64,000 nt of DNA from Tanytarsus gracilentus (lineage: Eukaryota; Arthropoda; Insecta; Diptera; Chironomidae). The stretch lies in assembly GCA_038502055.1 (NCBI GenBank), contig JAXRKN010000037.1, positions 6,957,856 to 7,021,855 on the forward strand. The letters are read 5' to 3'. Both the position numbers and the translations under genes were made by a program. Every line of letters begins with the position of its first letter. Position 1 is the first letter of the stretch. This document shows, piece after piece, positions 42,978 to 55,400 of this stretch. The notes below the pieces were generated by a model, which did not search any database, was not told the origin of the DNA, and saw only the letters and a list, made by a program, of their open reading frames with translations.

Positions 42978-43471
42978 TTTGTTCCATGTGCTTTTCTCAA
43001 ACTCAGTTCTTATTGTGCTTGTTTTTTAATTAAATTATAAATTCTGATTTCTATGCTCTAAATCAAAAATTAGATTATTTAAGATTAATATTACACCTTG
43101 TAAAAGTTTAAATGAAAACTTTAGAATAAGAGAAACATTGTTAAATTTATGTAAAACTAAGTAGGTTTTATGCCTAGGCAATTGATATTTTTCAATTGCC
43201 CGGGCTTTCCTACAAAAAAAAAGAAATAAAATATTTTACAAATTTATAAATTTTTATTGTTCATGCATTTATTTTCAGAATTTTCAAAACTCATTTCAGA
43301 ATTGTTTAACCAAAAAATCGGGTGTTTTAATTCCAAAAAATCATGTTTTTGTTTATAAATATTAGCAGGTATCAAATGATTTCAAAGTTTTATAACATAA
43401 GATTTACCTAAAAACTACCTGAATTTTTATAAAGGTATATAAACAAAAGAAATTTTGACTACCGGGTTAAT
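42978..43471 (+). other. Helentron 3' non-coding region
   Basis: AT-rich DNA after the stop codon, with no further frame. It carries the strong hairpin described separately and a stretch (about 43366-43470) rich in TACCT/AGGTA-type motifs before the first satellite unit. AATAAA occurs near 43225 just after the hairpin and could serve polyadenylation. Confidence 0.6.
43161..43213 (+). other. Strong hairpin near the Helentron 3' end
   Basis: A perfect 9-bp stem GGCAATTGA (43177-43185) / TCAATTGCC (43192-43200) closes a 6-nt loop. It is extended by GCC/GGC and GTAGG/CCTAC outer arms (43161-43165 with 43209-43213), and an A-rich run follows. Rolling-circle elements of this branch carry a hairpin near the 3' terminus that acts in termination. 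Here about 260 bp separate it from the satellite, so either the element ends close to 43220 or the hairpin is internal. Confidence 0.6.
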
Positions 43472-46400
43472 TTTTTCATATTTTTTTTGAATGTAATTTT
43501 TTTAAATTTCTTGTTATATATTTTCTGAGAGCATTTTATTGTAGGATCGTAATGACATATCGCTTATGTCACTGTGATAAATATTTTTGGATTTAGCAAT
43601 GGGTTTCTTATGACCCATGTGTAAAAAAAAAATTTTATCAGAAATATTTATTTATTTTTTTCATATTTTTTTTGAATGTAATTTTTTTAAATTTCTTGTT
43701 ATATATTTTCTGAGAGCATTTTATTGTAGGATCGTAATGACATATCGCTTATGTCACTGTGATAAATATTTTTGGATTTAGCAATGGGTTTCTTATGACC
43801 CATGTGTAAAAAAAAAATTTTATCAGAAATATTTATTTATTTTTTTCATATTTTTTTTGAATGTAATTTTTTTAAATTTCTTGTTATATATTTTCTGAGA
43901 GCATTTTATTGTAGGATCGTAATGACATATCGCTTATGTCACTGTGATAAATATTTTTGGATTTAGCAATGGGTTTCTTATGACCCATGTGTAAAAAAAA
44001 AATTTTATCAGAAATATTTATTTATTTTTTTCATATTTTTTTTGAATGTAATTTTTTTAAATTTCTTGTTATATATTTTCTGAGAGCATTTTATTGTAGG
44101 ATCGTAATGACATATCGCTTATGTCACTGTGATAAATATTTTTGGATTTAGCAATGGGTTTCTTATGACCCATGTGTAAAAAAAAAATTTTATCAGAAAT
44201 ATTTATTTATTTTTTTCATATTTTTTTTGAATGTAATTTTTTTAAATTTCTTGTTATATATTTTCTGAGAGCATTTTATTGTAGGATCGTAATGACATAT
44301 CGCTTATGTCACTGTGATAAATATTTTTGGATTTAGCAATGGGTTTCTTATGACCCATGTGTAAAAAAAAAATTTTATCAGAAATATTTATTTATTTTTT
44401 TCATATTTTTTTTGAATGTAATTTTTTTAAATTTCTTGTTATATATTTTCTGAGAGCATTTTATTGTAGGATCGTAATGACATATCGCTTATGTCACTGT
44501 GATAAATATTTTTGGATTTAGCAATGGGTTTCTTATGACCCATGTGTAAAAAAAAATTTTATCAGAAATATTTATTTATTTTTTTCATATTTTTTTTGAA
44601 TGTAATTTTTTTAAATTTCTTGTTATATATTTTCTGAGAGCATTTTATTGTAGGATCGTAATGACATATCGCTTATGTCACTGTGATAAATATTTTTGGA
44701 TTTAGCAATGGGTTTCTTATGACCCATGTGTAAAAAAAAAATTTTATCAGAAATATTTATTTATTTTTTTCATATTTTTTTTGAATGTAATTTTTTTAAA
44801 TTTCTTGTTATATATTTTCTGAGAGCATTTTATTGTAGGATCGTAATGACATATCGCTTATGTCACTGTGATAAATATTTTTGGATTTAGCAATGGGTTT
44901 CTTATGACCCATGTGTAAAAAAAAAATTTTATCAGAAATATTTATTTATTTTTTTCATATTTTTTTTGAATGTAATTTTTTTAAATTTCTTGTTATATAT
45001 TTTCTGAGAGCATTTTATTGTAGGATCGTAATGACATATCGCTTATGTCACTGTGATAAATATTTTTGGATTTAGCAATGGGTTTCTTATGACCCATGTG
45101 TAAAAAAAAAATTTTATCAGAAATATTTATTTATTTTTTTCATATTTTTTTTGAATGTAATTTTTTTAAATTTCTTGTTATATATTTTCTGAGAGCATTT
45201 TATTGTAGGATCGTAATGACATATCGCTTATGTCACTGTGATAAATATTTTTGGATTTAGCAATGGGTTTCTTATGACCCATGTGTAAAAAAAAATTTTA
45301 TCAGAAATATTTATTTATTTTTTTCATATTTTTTTTGAATGTAATTTTTTTAAATTTCTTGTTATATATTTTCTGAGAGCATTTTATTGTAGGATCGTAA
45401 TGACATATCGCTTATGTCACTGTGATAAATATTTTTGGATTTAGCAATGGGTTTCTTATGACCCATGTGTAAAAAAAAATTTTATCAGAAATATTTATTT
45501 ATTTTTTTCATATTTTTTTTGAATGTAATTTTTTTAAATTTCTTGTTATATATTTTCTGAGAGCATTTTATTGTAGGATCGTAATGACATATCGCTTATG
45601 TCACTGTGATAAATATTTTTGGATTTAGCAATGGGTTTCTTATGACCCATGTGTAAAAAAAAAATTTTATCAGAAATATTTATTTATTTTTTTCATATTT
45701 TTTTTGAATGTAATTTTTTTAAATTTCTTGTTATATATTTTCTGAGAGCATTTTATTGTAGGATCGTAATGACATATCGCTTATGTCACTGTGATAAATA
45801 TTTTTGGATTTAGCAATGGGTTTCTTATGACCCATGTGTAAAAAAAAAATTTTATCAGAAATATTTATTTATTTTTTTCATATTTTTTTTGAATGTAATT
45901 TTTTTAAATTTCTTGTTATATATTTTCTGAGAGCATTTTATTGTAGGATCGTAATGACATATCGCTTATGTCACTGTGATAAATATTTTTGGATTTAGCA
46001 ATGGGTTTCTTATGACCCATGTGTAAAAAAAAATTTTATCAGAAATATTTATTTATTTTTTTCATATTTTTTTTGAATGTAATTTTTTTAAATTTCTTGT
46101 TATATATTTTCTGAGAGCATTTTATTGTAGGATCGTAATGACATATCGCTTATGTCACTGTGATAAATATTTTTGGATTTAGCAATGGGTTTCTTATGAC
46201 CCATGTGTAAAAAAAAATTTTATCAGAAATATTTATTTATTTTTTTCATATTTTTTTTGAATGTAATTTTTTTAAATTTCTTGTTATATATTTTCTGAGA
46301 GCATTTTATTGTAGGATCGTAATGACATATCGCTTATGTCACTGTGATAAATATTTTTGGATTTAGCAATGGGTTTCTTATGACCCATGTGTAAAAAAAA

Positions 46401-49400
46401 ATTTTATCAGAAATATTTATTTATTTTTTTCATATTTTTTTTGAATGTAATTTTTTTAAATTTCTTGTTATATATTTTCTGAGAGCATTTTATTGTAGGA
46501 TCGTAATGACATATCGCTTATGTCACTGTGATAAATATTTTTGGATTTAGCAATGGGTTTCTTATGACCCATGTGTAAAAAAAAAAATTTTATCAGAAAT
46601 ATTTATTTATTTTTTTCATATTTTTTTTGAATGTAATTTTTTTAAATTTCTTGTTATATATTTTCTGAGAGCATTTTATTGTAGGATCGTAATGACATAT
46701 CGCTTATGTCACTGTGATAAATATTTTTGGATTTAGCAATGGGTTTCTTATGACCCATGTGTAAAAAAAAAATTTTATCAGAAATATTTATTTATTTTTT
46801 TCATATTTTTTTTGAATGTAATTTTTTTAAATTTCTTGTTATATATTTTCTGAGAGCATTTTATTGTAGGATCGTAATGACATATCGCTTATGTCACTGT
46901 GATAAATATTTTTGGATTTAGCAATGGGTTTCTTATGACCCATGTGTAAAAAAAAATTTTATCAGAAATATTTATTTATTTTTTTCATATTTTTTTTGAA
47001 TATAATTTTTTAAATTTCTTGTTATATATTTTCTGAGAGCATTTTATTGTAGGATCGTAATGACATATCGCTTATGTCACTGTGATAAATATTTTTGGAT
47101 TTAGCAATGGGTTTCTTATGACCCATGTGTAAAAAAAAAATTTTATCAGAAATATTTATTTATTTTTTTCATATTTTTTTTGAATGTAATTTTTTTAAAT
47201 TTCTTGTTATATATTTTCTGAGAGCATTTTATTGTAGGATCGTAATGACATATCGCTTATGTCACTGTGATAAATATTTTTGGATTTAGCAATGGGTTTC
47301 TTATGACCCATGTGTAAAAAAAAATTTTATCAGAAATATTTATTTATTTTTTTCATATTTTTTTTGAATGTAATTTTTTTAAATTTCTTGTTATATATTT
47401 TCTGAGAGCATTTTATTGTAGGATCGTAATGACATATCGCTTATGTCACTGTGATAAATATTTTTGGATTTAGCAATGGGTTTCTTATGACCCATGTGTA
47501 AAAAAAAAATTTTATCAGAAATATTTATTTATTTTTTTCATATTTTTTTTGAATGTAATTTTTTTAAATTTCTTGTTATATATTTTCTGAGAGCATTTTA
47601 TTGTAGGATCGTAATGACATATCGCTTATGTCACTGTGATAAATATTTTTGGATTTAGCAATGGGTTTCTTATGACCCATGTGTAAAAAAAAAATTTTAT
47701 CAGAAATATTTATTTATTTTTTCATATTTTTTTTGAATGTAATTTTTTTAAATTTCTTGTTATATATTTTCTGAGAGCATTTTATTGTAGGATCGTAATG
47801 ACATATCGCTTATGTCACTGTGATAAATATTTTTGGATTTAGCAATGGGTTTCTTATGACCCATGTGTAAAAAAAAAATTTTATCAGAAATATTTATTTA
47901 TTTTTTTCATATTTTTTTTGAATGTAATTTTTTTAAATTTCTTGTTATATATTTTCTGAGAGCATTTTATTGTAGGATCGTAATGACATATCGCTTATGT
48001 CACTGTGATAAATATTTTTGGATTTAGCAATGGGTTTCTTATGACCCATGTGTAAAAAAAAAATTTTATCAGAAATATTTATTTATTTTTTTCATATTTT
48101 TTTTGAATGTAATTTTTTTAAATTTCTTGTTATATATTTTCTGAGAGCATTTTATTGTAGGATCGTAATGACATATCGCTTATGTCACTGTGATAAATAT
48201 TTTTGGATTTAGCAATGGGTTTCTTATGACCCATGTGTAAAAAAAAAATTTTATCAGAAATATTTATTTATTTTTTTCATATTTTTTTTGAATGTAATTT
48301 TTTTAAATTTCTTGTTATATATTTTCTGAGAGCATTTTATTGTAGGATCGTAATGACATATCGCTTATGTCACTGTGATAAATATTTTTGGATTTAGCAA
48401 TGGGTTTCTTATGACCCATGTGTAAAAAAAAAATTTTATCAGAAATATTTATTTATTTTTTTCATATTTTTTTTGAATGTAATTTTTTTAAATTTCTTGT
48501 TATATATTTTCTGAGAGCATTTTATTGTAGGATCGTAATGACATATCGCTTATGTCACTGTGATAAATATTTTTGGATTTAGCAATGGGTTTCTTATGAC
48601 CCATGTGTAAAAAAAAAATTTTATCAGAAATATTTATTTATTTTTTTCATATTTTTTTTGAATGTAATTTTTTTAAATTTCTTGTTATATATTTTCTGAG
48701 AGCATTTTATTGTAGGATCGTAATGACATATCGCTTATGTCACTGTGATAAATATTTTTGGATTTAGCAATGGGTTTCTTATGACCCATGTGTAAAAAAA
48801 AAATTTTATCAGAAATATTTATTTATTTTTTTCATATTTTTTTTGAATGTAATTTTTTTAAATTTCTTGTTATATATTTTCTGAGAGCATTTTATTGTAG
48901 GATCGTAATGACATATCGCTTATGTCACTGTGATAAATATTTTTGGATTTAGCAATGGGTTTCTTATGACCCATGTGTAAAAAAAAAATTTTATCAGAAA
49001 TATTTATTTATTTTTTTCATATTTTTTTTGAATGTAATTTTTTTAAATTTCTTGTTATATATTTTCTGAGAGCATTTTATTGTAGGATCGTAATGACATA
49101 TCGCTTATGTCACTGTGATAAATATTTTTGGATTTAGCAATGGGTTTCTTATGACCCATGTGTAAAAAAAAAATTTTATCAGAAATATTTATTTATTTTT
49201 TTCATATTTTTTTTGAATGTAATTTTTTTAAATTTCTTGTTATATATTTTCTGAGAGCATTTTATTGTAGGATCGTAATGACATATCGCTTATGTCACTG
49301 TGATAAATATTTTTGGATTTAGCAATGGGTTTCTTATGACCCATGTGTAAAAAAAAAATTTTATCAGAAATATTTATTTATTTTTTTCATATTTTTTTTG

Positions 49401-52400
49401 AATGTAATTTTTTTAAATTTCTTGTTATATATTTTCTGAGAGCATTTTATTGTAGGATCGTAATGACATATCGCTTATGTCACTGTGATAAATATTTTTG
49501 GATTTAGCAATGGGTTTCTTATGACCCATGTGTAAAAAAAAAATTTTATCAGAAATATTTATTTATTTTTTTCATATTTTTTTTGAATGTAATTTTTTTA
49601 AATTTCTTGTTATATATTTTCTGAGAGCATTTTATTGTAGGATCGTAATGACATATCGCTTATGTCACTGTGATAAATATTTTTGGATTTAGCAATGGGT
49701 TTCTTATGACCCATGTGTAAAAAAAAAATTTTATCAGAAATATTTATTTATTTTTTTCATATTTTTTTTGAATGTAATTTTTTTAAATTTCTTGTTATAT
49801 ATTTTCTGAGAGCATTTTATTGTAGGATCGTAATGACATATCGCTTATGTCACTGTGATAAATATTTTTGGATTTAGCAATGGGTTTCTTATGACCCATG
49901 TGTAAAAAAAAAATTTTATCAGAAATATTTATTTATTTTTTTCATATTTTTTTTGAATGTAATTTTTTTAAATTTCTTGTTATATATTTTCTGAGAGCAT
50001 TTTATTGTAGGATCGTAATGACATATCGCTTATGTCACTGTGATAAATATTTTTGGATTTAGCAATGGGTTTCTTATGACCCATGTGTAAAAAAAAATTT
50101 TATCAGAAATATTTATTTATTTTTTTCATATTTTTTTTGAATGTAATTTTTTTAAATTTCTTGTTATATATTTTCTGAGAGCATTTTATTGTAGGATCGT
50201 AATGACATATCGCTTATGTCACTGTGATAAATATTTTTGGATTTAGCAATGGGTTTCTTATGACCCATGTGTAAAAAAAAAATTTTATCAGAAATATTTA
50301 TTTATTTTTTTCATATTTTTTTTGAATGTAATTTTTTTAAATTTCTTGTTATATATTTTCTGAGAGCATTTTATTGTAGGATCGTAATGACATATCGCTT
50401 ATGTCACTGTGATAAATATTTTTGGATTTAGCAATGGGTTTCTTATGACCCATGTGTAAAAAAAAAATTTTATCAGAAATATTTATTTATTTTTTTCATA
50501 TTTTTTTTGAATGTAATTTTTTTAAATTTCTTGTTATATATTTTCTGAGAGCATTTTATTGTAGGATCGTAATGACATATCGCTTATGTCACTGTGATAA
50601 ATATTTTTGGATTTAGCAATGGGTTTCTTATGACCCATGTGTAAAAAAAAAAATTTTATCAGAAATATTTATTTATTTTTTTCATATTTTTTTTGAATGT
50701 AATTTTTTTAAATTTCTTGTTATATATTTTCTGAGAGCATTTTATTGTAGGATCGTAATGACATATCGCTTATGTCACTGTGATAAATATTTTTGGATTT
50801 AGCAATGGGTTTCTTATGACCCATGTGTAAAAAAAAAATTTTATCAGAAATATTTATTTATTTTTTTCATATTTTTTTTGAATGTAATTTTTTTAAATTT
50901 CTTGTTATATATTTTCTGAGAGCATTTTATTGTAGGATCGTAATGACATATCGCTTATGTCACTGTGATAAATATTTTTGGATTTAGCAATGGGTTTCTT
51001 ATGACCCATGTGTAAAAAAAAAATTTTATCAGAAATATTTATTTATTTTTTTCATATTTTTTTTGAATGTAATTTTTTTAAATTTCTTGTTATATATTTT
51101 CTGAGAGCATTTTATTGTAGGATCGTAATGACATATCGCTTATGTCACTGTGATAAATATTTTTGGATTTAGCAATGGGTTTCTTATGACCCATGTGTAA
51201 AAAAAAAATTTTATCAGAAATATTTATTTATTTTTTTCATATTTTTTTTGAATGTAATTTTTTTAAATTTCTTGTTATATATTTTCTGAGAGCATTTTAT
51301 TGTAGGATCGTAATGACATATCGCTTATGTCACTGTGATAAATATTTTTGGATTTAGCAATGGGTTTCTTATGACCCATGTGTAAAAAAAAAATTTTATC
51401 AGAAATATTTATTTATTTTTTTCATATTTTTTTTGAATGTAATTTTTTTAAATTTCTTGTTATATATTTTCTGAGAGCATTTTATTGTAGGATCGTAATG
51501 ACATATCGCTTATGTCACTGTGATAAATATTTTTGGATTTAGCAATGGGTTTCTTATGACCCATGTGTAAAAAAAAAATTTTATCAGAAATATTTATTTA
51601 TTTTTTTCATATTTTTTTTGAATGTAATTTTTTTAAATTTCTTGTTATATATTTTCTGAGAGCATTTTATTGTAGGATCGTAATGACATATCGCTTATGT
51701 CACTGTGATAAATATTTTTGGATTTAGCAATGGGTTTCTTATGACCCATGTGTAAAAAAAAATTTTATCAGAAATATTTATTTATTTTTTTCATATTTTT
51801 TTTGAATGTAATTTTTTTAAATTTCTTGTTATATATTTTCTGAGAGCATTTTATTGTAGGATCGTAATGACATATCGCTTATGTCACTGTGATAAATATT
51901 TTTGGATTTAGCAATGGGTTTCTTATGACCCATGTGTAAAAAAAAAATTTTATCAGAAATATTTATTTATTTTTTTCATATTTTTTTTGAATGTAATTTT
52001 TTTAAATTTCTTGTTATATATTTTCTGAGAGCATTTTATTGTAGGATCGTAATGACATATCGCTTATGTCACTGTGATAAATATTTTTGGATTTAGCAAT
52101 GGGTTTCTTATGACCCATGTGTAAAAAAAAAATTTTATCAGAAATATTTATTTATTTTTTTCATATTTTTTTTGAATGTAATTTTTTTAAATTTCTTGTT
52201 ATATATTTTCTGAGAGCATTTTATTGTAGGATCGTAATGACATATCGCTTATGTCACTGTGATAAATATTTTTGGATTTAGCAATGGGTTTCTTATGACC
52301 CATGTGTAAAAAAAAAATTTTATCAGAAATATTTATTTATTTTTTTCATATTTTTTTTGAATGTAATTTTTTTAAATTTCTTGTTATATATTTTCTGAGA

Positions 52401-55400
52401 GCATTTTATTGTAGGATCGTAATGACATATCGCTTATGTCACTGTGATAAATATTTTTGGATTTAGCAATGGGTTTCTTATGACCCATGTGTAAAAAAAA
52501 AATTTTATCAGAAATATTTATTTATTTTTTTCATATTTTTTTTGAATGTAATTTTTTTAAATTTCTTGTTATATATTTTCTGAGAGCATTTTATTGTAGG
52601 ATCGTAATGACATATCGCTTATGTCACTGTGATAAATATTTTTGGATTTAGCAATGGGTTTCTTATGACCCATGTGTAAAAAAAAAATTTTATCAGAAAT
52701 ATTTATTTATTTTTTTCATATTTTTTTTGAATGTAATTTTTTTAAATTTCTTGTTATATATTTTCTGAGAGCATTTTATTGTAGGATCGTAATGACATAT
52801 CGCTTATGTCACTGTGATAAATATTTTTGGATTTAGCAATGGGTTTCTTATGACCCATGTGTAAAAAAAAAATTTTATCAGAAATATTTATTTATTTTTT
52901 TCATATTTTTTTTGAATGTAATTTTTTTAAATTTCTTGTTATATATTTTCTGAGAGCATTTTATTGTAGGATCGTAATGACATATCGCTTATGTCACTGT
53001 GATAAATATTTTTGGATTTAGCAATGGGTTTCTTATGACCCATGTGTAAAAAAAAAATTTTATCAGAAATATTTATTTATTTTTTTCATATTTTTTTTGA
53101 ATGTAATTTTTTTAAATTTCTTGTTATATATTTTCTGAGAGCATTTTATTGTAGGATCGTAATGACATATCGCTTATGTCACTGTGATAAATATTTTTGG
53201 ATTTAGCAATGGGTTTCTTATGACCCATGTGTAAAAAAAAAATTTATCAGAAATATTTATTTATTTTTTTCATATTTTTTTTGAATGTAATTTTTTTAAA
53301 TTTCTTGTTATATATTTTCTGAGAGCATTTTATTGTAGGATCGTAATGACATATCGCTTATGTCACTGTGATAAATATTTTTGGATTTAGCAATGGGTTT
53401 CTTATGACCCATGTGTAAAAAAAAAATTTTATCAGAAATATTTATTTATTTTTTTCATATTTTTTTTGAATGTAATTTTTTTAAATTTCTTGTTATATAT
53501 TTTCTGAGAGCATTTTATTGTAGGATCGTAATGACATATCGCTTATGTCACTGTGATAAATATTTTTGGATTTAGCAATGGGTTTCTTATGACCCATGTG
53601 TAAAAAAAAAATTTTATCAGAAATATTTATTTATTTTTTTCATATTTTTTTTGAATGTAATTTTTTTAAATTTCTTGTTATATATTTTCTGAGAGCATTT
53701 TATTGTAGGATCGTAATGACATATCGCTTATGTCACTGTGATAAATATTTTTGGATTTAGCAATGGGTTTCTTATGACCCATGTGTAAAAAAAAAATTTT
53801 ATCAGAAATATTTATTTATTTTTTTCATATTTTTTTTGAATGTAATTTTTTTAAATTTCTTGTTATATATTTTCTGAGAGCATTTTATTGTAGGATCGTA
53901 ATGACATATCGCTTATGTCACTGTGATAAATATTTTTGGATTTAGCAATGGGTTTCTTATGACCCATGTGTAAAAAAAAAATTTTATCAGAAATATTTAT
54001 TTATTTTTTTCATATTTTTTTTGAATGTAATTTTTTTAAATTTCTTGTTATATATTTTCTGAGAGCATTTTATTGTAGGATCGTAATGACATATCGCTTA
54101 TGTCACTGTGATAAATATTTTTGGATTTAGCAATGGGTTTCTTATGACCCATGTGTAAAAAAAAAATTTTATCAGAAATATTTATTTATTTTTTTCATAT
54201 TTTTTTTGAATGTAATTTTTTTAAATTTCTTGTTATATATTTTCTGAGAGCATTTTATTGTAGGATCGTAATGACATATCGCTTATGTCACTGTGATAAA
54301 TATTTTTGGATTTAGCAATGGGTTTCTTATGACCCATGTGTAAAAAAAAAAATTTATCAGAAATATTTATTTATTTTTTTCATATTTTTTTTGAATGTAA
54401 TTTTTTTAAATTTCTTGTTATATATTTTCTGAGAGCATTTTATTGTAGGATCGTAATGACATATCGCTTATGTCACTGTGATAAATATTTTTGGATTTAG
54501 CAATGGGTTTCTTATGACCCATGTGTAAAAAAAAAATTTTATCAGAAATATTTATTTATTTTTTTCATATTTTTTTTGAATGTAATTTTTTTAAATTTCT
54601 TGTTATATATTTTCTGAGAGCATTTTATTGTAGGATCGTAATGACATATCGCTTATGTCACTGTGATAAATATTTTTGGATTTAGCAATGGGTTTCTTAT
54701 GACCCATGTGTAAAAAAAAATTTTATCAGAAATATTTATTTATTTTTTTCATATTTTTTTTGAATGTAATTTTTTTAAATTTCTTGTTATATATTTTCTG
54801 AGAGCATTTTATTGTAGGATCGTAATGACATATCGCTTATGTCACTGTGATAAATATTTTTGGATTTAGCAATGGGTTTCTTATGACCCATGTGTAAAAA
54901 AAAAATTTTATCAGAAATATTTATTTATTTTTTTCATATTTTTTTTGAATGTAATTTTTTTAAATTTCTTGTTATATATTTTCTGAGAGCATTTTATTGT
55001 AGGATCGTAATGACATATCGCTTATGTCACTGTGATAAATATTTTTGGATTTAGCAATGGGTTTCTTATGACCCATGTGTAAAAAAAAAATTTTATCAGA
55101 AATATTTATTTATTTTTTTCATATTTTTTTTGAATGTAATTTTTTTAAATTTCTTGTTATATATTTTCTGAGAGCATTTTATTGTAGGATCGTAATGACA
55201 TATCGCTTATGTCACTGTGATAAATATTTTTGGATTTAGCAATGGGTTTCTTATGACCCATGTGTAAAAAAAAAATTTTATCAGAAATATTTATTTATTT
55301 TTTTCATATTTTTTTTGAATGTAATTTTTTTAAATTTCTTGTTATATATTTTCTGAGAGCATTTTATTGTAGGATCGTAATGACATATCGCTTATGTCAC

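Larger units (their letters stand above)
30531..43471 (+). mobile_element. Helentron-type rolling-circle transposon, apparently intact
   Basis: The element is recognised from its coding capacity: a Helitron-family Rep with an HUH motif, a PIF1-type helicase, and a C-terminal AP-type endonuclease. That combination defines the Helentron (Helitron2) branch. The boundaries given are estimates: the left is the end of the 120-bp minisatellite and the right is the first satellite base. I could not prove the termini or a T-T insertion site. The 5' part (30531-31689) is AT-rich leader, then come the two frames, then about 490 bp of AT-rich 3' DNA with a strong hairpin at 43161-43213. A weak sub-terminal inverted similarity exists between about 30670 (AGTTTGATATCATT) and about 43377 (AATGATTTCAAAG). 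One very long uninterrupted frame argues for recent activity. Confidence 0.85.

Noticed and set aside
30670..43390. Sub-terminal inverted repeats of the Helentron
   Set aside because: A 12-of-14 inverted match near 30670 and 43380 exists, but matches this good are common in such AT-rich DNA, so it is not claimed as a feature.
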